Of a stretch of 64,000 nucleotides of DNA, positions 57,278-64,000 are shown piece by piece. A model generated the notes under the pieces. The model was not told where the DNA came from. It did no database searches and saw nothing but the letters and a program-made list of their open reading frames with translations. A program made the position numbers and the translations under genes. The DNA is taken from assembly GCA_009363875.1 (NCBI GenBank), contig CM018689.1, positions 61,847,250 through 61,911,249 of the forward strand. Reading direction: 5' to 3'. The DNA is from Mikania micrantha. Lineage: Eukaryota; Streptophyta; Magnoliopsida; Asterales; Asteraceae. Numbering within the stretch: position 1 is the first letter of the stretch; every line of letters begins with the position of its first letter.

Positions 57278-57424
57278 CTAAACAGATTGATTAGAGCTGG
57301 GGCCCACATACCCTACACCCCCCATCAGCTGGCTTTGGTTTTCTTTACCCAAAAACGCAGCCATACCATTTGTCTCTTGCTCAACATCCACAACGCTATA
57401 AGTGGGATCTATCCACAACGCTAT
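57275..57424 (-). pseudogene. E12 ORF1 C-terminal remnant (49 codons)
   Basis: Sequence, TAGATG junction and 5' cut point match E11 (54302-54450) by eye. Confidence 0.85.
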
Positions 57425-57449
57425 AGGGTTTAGGGTTTAGGGTTTAGGG
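57425..57449 (+). repeat. Short telomeric tract T11 (about 3.5 TTTAGGG)
   Basis: Canonical only. It lies between the truncated 5' end of E12 and the oligo(T) of E13 (57450-57467). Confidence 0.93.
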
Positions 57450-57740
57450 TTTTTTTTTTTTTTTTTTGGATAAAGGGTATTTTGCCCGAAAAAATATATA
57501 ACACCAAAAAAACAAGTTACAACCCAAGGAGGGCATACCCTCCTGAAATACAATAAATTCCTAACCTATGTTTAGGAACCCAAAAAATAACAGGGATGTA
57601 TTTCTCCCCATCACCCCACCTATACAAAAAAGGGGTGTAGTCACTATACCAAGTACAATAGATACAACAACCAAAAGACCAATACATACGACAACACATA
57701 CAAAAAAGAACAGTAACCCAAAAAGCCCGGATATAACCAT
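57450..57740 (-). mobile_element. E13: extreme 5'-truncated family B tail (274 bp plus poly(A))
   Basis: Hairpin-type start GGGTATTTTGCCC, then sequence close to the E10 end, including an ORF3 C-terminus (TPFLYRWGDGEKYIPVIFW, then GGYALLGL, stop at 57517). It ends in TTAGGGG repeats at 57741. It is a 60-codon ORF3 remnant only. Confidence 0.88.
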
Positions 57741-57856
57741 AGGGTTAGGGGTTCGGGGTTCGGGGTTCGGGGTTCGGGGTTCGGGGTTTCGGGTTTCGGG
57801 TTTCGGGTTTCGGGTTTAGGGTTTAGGGTTTAGGGTTTAGGGTTTAGGGTTTAGGG
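57741..57856 (+). repeat. Telomeric tract T12 (TTCGGGG, TTTCGGG, TTTAGGG)
   Basis: TTAGGGG and TTCGGGG at the left, TTTCGGG in the middle and seven canonical TTTAGGG at the right, before oligo(T) 57857-57871. Confidence 0.95.
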
Positions 57857-57922
57857 TTTTTTTTTTTTTTTGGATAAAGGGCCATGGCCCGGAAAAAATA
57901 TCATACCAACAAAAAAAAGAGG

Positions 57923-58907
57923 TTACATATGAGAGGGGGCATACCCCCTATGTACATATAACCTATCTATCCCATGTTTTGGAACCCAAAAAATGGTCGG
58001 GATATATTTTATCCCATCTCCCCAACTATACAAAAAAGGGGAACCAACACTAGAGTTTTTGTCAAAGTCCAAACAAGTAATAACAATACAATACATCATA
58101 CAAAAGATTTTTAAGCCTATTCAACCAGTGGTAGTGATGAGGAGTGTTCCCCAAAGCTCCAAAGTGCTTTCCAAAGCCTAGACGAGGAACCCAATACATC
58201 ACCTTCAAAAACATGTATAAACCAGACACGATAAAATAAAAGTAGATCACTAAATTCTTCGAATGCCAAGTGTAATCGATCCAGTCACATTTATAGGCAT
58301 GATGGCCGAAATTCTTCTCATAATGGGCCAGCCCAATAGCATCCATAAGCTCAACCAAGGCATGATTTTCGCATCCCAAAATATGTCCCCAGCCTTTAGT
58401 CCACCAAATTTTAGAAATGATTCTTCCCAGATACTTGGTACTGATCCCATACAGCCAACACAACCTGGTACTCAAGTAAGCAGGACCCCAAGCATCATCA
58501 ATCTGCTGCCTTTTGTAAAAATGAAACTTGGGAATGTGAACCTGCATACACAGAAACCTGGCCCAGCCCTTATCCGACCCATCCCCATAAAAATCATTAG
58601 TACCAACCTCACTTGAACTACTCTCAGCACTTAGGAGGATAAGGTGGGTAGTGATGTGCATAGTGTACCACCCTCTAGCCCCCATACCCCGAAACTCACC
58701 ATTGCACTGGATGTTGGTGCACCCAACCCAAGTCCAACCCCCCTCACTCAGCTCAAAATAGGGACCAAAAGTAATCAAACTAAGCATATAAATGATAGAA
58801 AGGATTTTCAGCAATCGTTTTCTCTCTCTCCAGAATCTATTCATCAAGATAAACAGCTCCAGCCAGTTCTGGGGAATCCAAAAACCCATTTTAAAATCAG
58901 TTCCCAT
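57923..58907 (-). pseudogene. E14 candidate ORF3
   Basis: The ATG at 58907 overlaps the ORF2 stop (58897-58899) by 11 nt. The frame is open for 281 codons to 58062. The family B ending SPFLYSWGDGIKYIPTIFW...RGYAPSHM lies just beyond in another frame, stopping at 57923, 51 nt from the 3' end. The early part has a hydrophobic stretch (LLKILSIIYMLSLITF). It then contains GGWTWVGCTNIQCNG and ARGWYTMHITTH, resembling the WVGTxxTxxTT modules of family A E3 and E5. That link between families supports a shared ORF3 origin. Function unknown. Confidence 0.5.
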
Positions 58908-61900
58908 TAGTAGTGTTGCTGGTTTGGGCCTGGTCAGCCCTAACAAGTTGCTTGTCATGTTTCCATCTGATATTTTGTAAATCCCACACCTTAGCAACCT
59001 CCATAGCCGCCCGAGACTTCCGAATTTCAAGCCCCACCAGTCTCAATCGGACCACACCTCTGATGATGTCAATAAGAGCACTTAGAGGCCGAGATCTATT
59101 TTCATGGGAACGAATATTCCGTTCTTGCCAAATGTAGTAGATACCAGCACCCAAAGTGAGACGATTGACAACACTCCAGATAGCATTACGATTATAATGT
59201 GTAAGGTTAAGGGAGGAGATAGTAGATAAATTGCCAATGTTCCTATCCCATTTAGACATCCTACAAATAAACAACCAGATTTGATACGAGAAAGGACAAT
59301 TAAAAAACAGGTGGTCAACACTATCTGGCCCATTCAAACAAAAAACACAATTGAGATCATCCCCATGGTTCCATTTTCTAACCCTATCATGGGTCATCAA
59401 CCTATCCTTAATCGCAAGCCATATAATAAAAGAATGCCTAGGAATATTCTGGTTAAACCACACCAGATGCGACCAGCCAACTGGATCAGTTTCTTCCCTC
59501 AGGTCCAGCCATGCTTTAGACACCTCAAACTGATCCTCCTGGCCATTTCTAGACCGCCAAACAATTCTATCAGGAACATCCATCTCCAAGAAAGGAGGAG
59601 GACTAGCAACCAGCCCTGGGAACCTATTTTCCCAGTCAGAAGGCCATTTCCAGTTCTGATTGCCAATAACTTCAGCAACCTTTGAGAAGTGATTCAGGTC
59701 TCCTTCACACATAATCCTATTTGTGAGCTGGGTGCTCAAGGGACCAAGGGGGTGCCAATTATCAAACCAAAGGGATGTAGTTTGACCATTACCAATTTTA
59801 TGGACTATGTGTGCTCTCAATTTTCCTCTATGTTCTAAAATCTTCCTCCAACCCCATGTCGTGTCATGTTTAGACTCAACATCCCAAAAATTCCTGCCTT
59901 TAAGTTTGTACACATGGATCCACTTGACCCATAACGAGTCTTTTTTGGAAATGATATTCCAAATATGTTTGGAAATCAGAGCAACATTCCAAGTCTTGAC
60001 TCGTTTTATCCCCAAACCCCCCTGCTCCCTGGGGGTACAAACCTCCTGCCACTTAACACGCGCCTTACCCCTCCTCATCTCTCCATGACACCAGAGGAAT
60101 CCTCTCATAAGTTTCTCAATTTGTTTGGTAACAGCAGCAGGGAGAACAAAAACTGTGGACCAGTAAACTTGGATAGAACCAAGAATAGAGGACACAAGCA
60201 TCAACCTACCAGCAAAAGACAGTTTCTTATTCTTCCAATCACTAACTTTTTTCTTAATTTTATCAATTAGGGGCTTACAGTCAGTATGGTAAAGACGGGT
60301 AGAAATAAGAGGAACCCCTAGGTAAGTGACAGGGAGCTGGCCTACCCGAAAGTGAATGTTGTCTTCAATATCCTTCCTAATGCTTTGGGGCATATTACTA
60401 AAGAACACAGTGCTTTTAGGGATACTAGGGTGAAGGCCAGACACATCTTTAAACTCCTCCAAAGCCCTCATTAAGGTTATAGCTGAAGTTTTATCCCCAT
60501 AGCAGAAGAGGAAAAGATCATCAGCAAAGCAAAGGTGGGTCAAGCCAACATTCTCACATCTCCAATGGTACCTAAACTCCTCATTTTGATGGACTCTACG
60601 TTTGATCATGAGAGAAAGGACCTGCATAACAAGGGTGAACAGGTAAGGGGACAAGGGATCCCCTTGTCTTAGGCCTCTTTTCCCATAAAAGAACCCTTTT
60701 TGTTCCCCATTAATAGAAATGGCAAAGGTAGGGGAAGATACACATTCCATAATCCATTCTATCATGGTAGTATGAAAACCAAATTGGGAAAGACAAGAAC
60801 TAAGGAATTCCCACTCAACCGTATCATAAGCCTTTTGAATATCAACCTTGAAAGCACATCTAGGTTGGATCCTATTTCTGTGGTAATTTCTCATGAGCTC
60901 TTGAGAAAGAAGGATGTTGTCACTGATCTGGCGCCCCGGAATGAAAGCACTCTGACTTTCATCAATCAAATCTGGAAGGGCAGCCTTCATCCTGTTAGCA
61001 ATAATCTTGCTAATGCACTTATAGATCACATTGCAACACGATATGGGACGATAATCTGTAACAAAATTGGGAGACTCAGATTTGGGAACAAGAGCTAGCA
61101 AAGTAGCATTGACTTCCTTAAGTAATTTCCTATTAGTGAAAAAAATTTTTATCGCACATATCACTTCCTGACCTACAGTGCCCCAAGTAGCCTTAAAAAA
61201 TTTAGAAGAAAAACCATCCGGACCTGGGGCCTTATTACTGTCTATACCAAACATCGCTTCCTTAATCTCATCATCCGTCACCTCTCTCACCATGTGGTTC
61301 GCTATCTGGCTGGGGATTTTTTTCTGGAACAAGGTGTCTGGGTCGTGAATGGGGTTGACATGCACAGAAGTACCAAGGACAGACTTGAAATGAGACACAA
61401 AAGCATCAGACAAATCATTGCCATAAGCAATTTGGCCATTCGGAGTTTGAACAGAGTGGATCATGTTCTTATTCCTTTTACTTTTGACCACACTATGAAA
61501 GAACTTTGTGTTCTGATCCCCATCTTTCAGCCAGAAAATTTTGGCCTTTTGCATGAGGAAATTTTCTTCATCCCTAACTGCTTCATTATAAGCGTACAGG
61601 TAATTCATCTCTTCCTCACGAAGGATGGAATTAGAAGGATCATTGACCACCTCTTCCTGAACTCTTTCAAGTTCAAATTGGATACATTTCACTTTCTCAA
61701 AGAGGTTACCTTGTTCAAATTGAAGTTTCCTTAAAGGTTTTTTTAGGAGCTTAAGTTTGGACACAACAGAGTACATGGGGATACCTTGAATATGCTTCTC
61801 CCACACAGATTGGACAATAGGTTCAAAACTATTTTTGGACACAAGAAAATTAGCAAACCTAAAAGGTCTAGGTTTAGCTTTGGGGACTTCCGGAATGGAG

Positions 61901-62607
61901 ACCACAATGGGGGAATGATCCGAGTGAAGGAAAGGAAGGAATCTAGCATTAGCCAAGGGGAACACACTCACAAATTCAGGATTCGCTATGACTCTATCAA
62001 ACTTTTTAAGGAGGCCATTTGGTTTACCCGGGCTCTTATTCCATGTGAATTTAAGCCCAGACATACAAATGTCTTCCAAGTCAGCATCATTGAAACAATC
62101 ACGCATCTCACTCATGCTCCGAGAAATACAAGAGACCCCTTAAGACCTCTCAGCAGGGTCCAAAGTAGCATTAAAGTCTCCTAACAGGACCCAAGGGTTG
62201 TTACCTACCAGAAGTTTATGCTTACGAATCGCATCCCAGCAGTGCCTCCTGGGATACATACGATGGTGAGCATAAACAAAAGAGCAATAAAAAGGCAAGG
62301 TACCATTAACTGGCTGGATGTAGCAGTGAACCACCTGGGGTTGGCGATCCAAAATCATGATTTTTATATCCCCCGGGTTCCAACCAACTATAATTCTAGC
62401 ACCTCCATTGCAAACACTAATATTAGAATCCCATTCCCACCCACCAAAGATCCTATCACAGATTCTCCTAAGGTTGTCAGCCTTTATGTGAGACTCTATA
62501 AGACAACAGACCTGAAAGTTACAATTTTTAATGTGTTTCCTAACCATGTTTTGGTGGACTTGACTATTCAACCCCCTAGTATTCCAAGCAGTCATGTGTA
62601 ACCCCAT
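58897..62607 (-). pseudogene. E14 ORF2 (1236 codons) with one TAA
   Basis: The ATG at 62607 (MGLHMTAWNTRGLNS) shares its A with the ORF1 stop (TAATG). A single in-frame TAA at 62140-62142 (codon 156) breaks it inside the endonuclease, where relatives read ERSMGSS. Everything else is open: GDFNA and HSDHSP of the endonuclease; APGPDGFSSKFFKA, DYRPISCCNVIYKCISKI, QSAFIPGRQISDNIL, GLRQGDPLSPYLFTL and LCFADDLFLF of the RT; VWFNQNIPRHSFIIWLAI and CVFC...HLFFNC of zf-RVT; and IYYIWQERNIRSHENR near the end. A fairly young copy with an intact RT frame. Confidence 0.92.
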
Positions 62608-62609
62608 TA
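62605..62609 (-). promoter_or_regulatory. TAATG stop-start junction between E14 ORF1 and ORF2
   Basis: ORF1 TAA and ORF2 ATG share one A, exactly as in E6 and as reported for Bombyx SART1. Both frames flanking the junction are open here, so coupling by re-initiation is plausible. Confidence 0.78.
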
Positions 62610-64000
62610 ATCACTACATGAGTCATCCGCCCCATCTTCACCTACTGCAATTGGGGACTGTTGGGACCTTTCCTGTTGCAGGAAACTAGCCGTTCCACTC
62701 CTATCCTGACCCACCTCTTCAATACAATAGTCAAGGTCTATTTTCCAAACCTTTAACAGGTGATGGAAATATTCCCATTCTCCTTGGACCCACTTCGCCT
62801 GGTCACATGCTCGAACAGATTGAAAATCCTTCAGCCTATAATAGATGGCTCTTTTTTCACCATCAGATATGTCAAAATCAGGGACTTCTTCCCCATCTGA
62901 CCCTGCTGGCATAAGATCTTCCTTTTCCTTCCTAGCTGATCTAGTTCCAATTTTCCTAGTACTGGGGCCCCTATTCCTAGTGGTTTTGGATTTATTATTT
63001 TTCCTACCCACCCCCTCCTGGATATTCTCAGTGTTACCCTTTCGGGCCAGACTATGTTCTATTCTATCCTCCTGATTCTCCTGTACATTTGGTTCTATAT
63101 CTAAAATATCAAATCTGTTCATAGTAGGGATAATTGGGCTAGGAACATTAGCAACAACATCACTAACATCAGGTTCATTTAGGACGGTTTTAGGCAGAGG
63201 GTTGGGTGTGGAAGCAGTGGTTAAGGGCTCATATTGGTGGACATTTTTGGATAGGTGATTGCTTGTGGGTTTTTGGGTGTGGACATTGGTTCTGGTTGTC
63301 TGGTGGCTGTTGTGAATGTACCTGGAATGCATGTCTCCCATCTTCTTTTGAATGTTTGGATCACTACTAGTGTTTGGCACAGACGTAACATTCTCCCCCT
63401 GCTGTTTATTATTCTTGGACCTTCTATCTAGCTCCTTCTGCAGATTGACTTGCACTCTATTCTGGCCTACCTTCCTACTCCCTTGTTTCAGTTGCACTCT
63501 AATAAAGCCTTCATCATCTGTGCCCACCCCCTGTCCTCTCCCCTTTGGTTGTTTTGTACTATCAGTACCCTGTACCCCAGCCTCCTTTTCCCTGTTAGTT
63601 TCCTCCTCAGTTCTGGGTCTGGCTCTACATAACTTAAACGAGTGTCCAAAAACCTTACAGTGACTGCAAACACTCGGTTTCCATTGGTAAGTGACCTCCA
63701 ATTTCGTGATTCTTTCTGGCCTCAAGTTTACAGCTGGGAATTCAACTTCAATGGTGTCTGGAAGGTTACTGGTAGCCAAAACATCTACTAAGACCCTCGC
63801 ATACCCCATCTTGCCTTTTTTGTTGGAGCACCTCTCCTGAGTAACCCGATCCATTAACAGTGGAACACCTATTCCACTGATAATTTTGCTGAGGCCCCTA
63901 CCTGTCCATAGTTCTAACGGGACATTATGGACTGTAACCCACAGAGGGATAATGGCTGGTTCCACTCTTTCCAAACACACACCCGGTTCCCACTTGTTGA
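62607..64000 (-). CDS. E14 ORF1, C-terminal 460 codons (N-terminus outside window)
   Basis: The frame is open from the right edge to TAA at 62607-62609. It enters in the DUF4283-like domain (LWVTVHNVPLELWTGRG, GIGVPLLMDRVTQERC), continues to the CCHC knuckle CSHCKVFGHSFKLC, then a long Lys/Gln/Asn-rich linker and a C-terminal segment with WVQGEWEYFHHLLKVW and IDLDYCIEEV. No break is seen in the visible part. It is closest in layout to E6 ORF1. It is expected to act as the RNA-binding partner of ORF2 in the LINE RNP. Confidence 0.88.
   Translation of the reverse strand, partial: NKWEPGVCLERVEPAIIPLWVTVHNVPLELWTGRGLSKIISGIGVPLLMDRVTQERCSNKKGKMGYARVLVDVLATSNLPDTIEVEFPAVNLRPERITKLEVTYQWKPSVCSHCKVFGHSFKLCRARPRTEEETNREKEAGVQGTDSTKQPKGRGQGVGTDDEGFIRVQLKQGSRKVGQNRVQVNLQKELDRRSKNNKQQGENVTSVPNTSSDPNIQKKMGDMHSRYIHNSHQTTRTNVHTQKPTSNHLSKNVHQYEPLTTASTPNPLPKTVLNEPDVSDVVANVPSPIIPTMNRFDILDIEPNVQENQEDRIEHSLARKGNTENIQEGVGRKNNKSKTTRNRGPSTRKIGTRSARKEKEDLMPAGSDGEEVPDFDISDGEKRAIYYRLKDFQSVRACDQAKWVQGEWEYFHHLLKVWKIDLDYCIEEVGQDRSGTASFLQQERSQQSPIAVGEDGADDSCSD

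Larger units (their letters stand above)
54533..57424 (-). mobile_element. E12: internally deleted sister of E11 (2.9 kb)
   Basis: Oligo(T) 54533-54546, hairpin GGGCT-TT-AGCCC, ORF3 C-terminal two thirds, then an abrupt jump at about 56546 into the first 240 codons of ORF2 and the same 49-codon ORF1 tail as E11. Compared with E11, about 3.3 kb is missing (E11 50277 to 53570), joined at an AG. The two elements otherwise differ at only a few positions. Confidence 0.9.
57857..64000 (-). mobile_element. E14: family B LINE, 5' part beyond the right edge (at least 6.1 kb)
   Basis: Oligo(T) 57857-57871, hairpin GGGCCATGGCCC, ORF3, ORF2 and most of ORF1. ORF1 and ORF2 are joined as TAATG. The N-terminal part of ORF1 and the 5' UTR lie outside the window. 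Confidence 0.92.

Noticed and set aside
4543..57856. Ancient chromosome fusion as the source of internal telomeric repeats
   Set aside because: A fusion predicts head-to-head TTTAGGG/CCCTAAA arrays. All tracts here have the same orientation, with LINE ends at most borders.
57741..64000. An active terminal telomere within the window
   Set aside because: The window ends inside E14 ORF1. No long terminal repeat array is present, so the real end must lie further right.

Overview
The window is plant nuclear DNA. The evidence is the Arabidopsis-type telomere repeat TTTAGGG, L1-like LINEs with the plant ORF1 layout (DUF4283-like region plus CCHC knuckle), and a copia-type LTR element with an env-like extra ORF of the Sirevirus kind. 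A eudicot, perhaps Asteraceae, is my guess from the look of the LTR elements; the sequence alone does not prove it. I see no host gene, no tRNA or rRNA gene and no CRISPR array.

Apart from the first 2.7 kb (probably a Ty3/gypsy LTR), the window is a head-to-tail array of at least 14 LINE copies, named E1 to E14 here. All are on the minus strand and are separated by tracts of TTTAGGG and its variants. Reading rightward on the plus strand the pattern repeats: (TTTAGGG)n, oligo(T), antisense LINE from 3' end to 5' end, (TTTAGGG)n, oligo(T), next LINE. The G-rich strand runs 5'->3' to the right, so the chromosome terminus should lie to the right and every LINE has its poly(A) end toward the centromere. 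That is the product expected if LINE RNA is reverse transcribed from the 3' end of the telomeric G strand and telomere repeats are then added back. The geometry matches Drosophila HeT-A/TART and recalls Bombyx SART1/TRAS1.

Layout: 1-2736 gypsy-like LTR; E1 (ORF1 only, 2737-4542); E2 (truncated tail, 4617-6163); E3 (near full length, decayed, 6182-15083); E4 (about 190 bp tail); E5 (truncated tail with repeats); E6 (full length, three nonsense mutations found in ORF1 and ORF2, 17274-24994); E7 (truncated tail); E8 (2.5 kb, apparently full length but non-coding); a copia-like deletion derivative with identical LTRs inserted in a telomeric tract (28759-34393); E9 (intact ORF1 and a 3' ORF but no ORF2, 34669-38707); E10 (all three ORFs, internal 1.97 kb duplication); E11 and E12 (two copies sharing one 5' truncation point); E13 (short tail); E14 (runs off the right edge).

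Two 3'-end families occur. Family A (E2-E5, E7, E8) ends in an AAGGC-NNN-GCCTT hairpin plus poly(A). Family B (E6, E9, E10, E12-E14) ends in a GGGC...GCCC hairpin plus poly(A). The coding elements make an ORF1 nucleic-acid-binding protein and an ORF2 with AP-like endonuclease, reverse transcriptase and zf-RVT. They also carry a long open frame after ORF2 (called ORF3 here), starting at or overlapping the ORF2 stop, which I do not recognise from any LINE family. Family B ORF3 ends 44-54 nt from the element 3' end. ORF1 and ORF2 meet as TAATG in E6 and E14, as reported for SART1, and as TAGATG in E10-E12. Most copies are damaged; E9 ORF1 and E10 ORF3 are the main uninterrupted frames.
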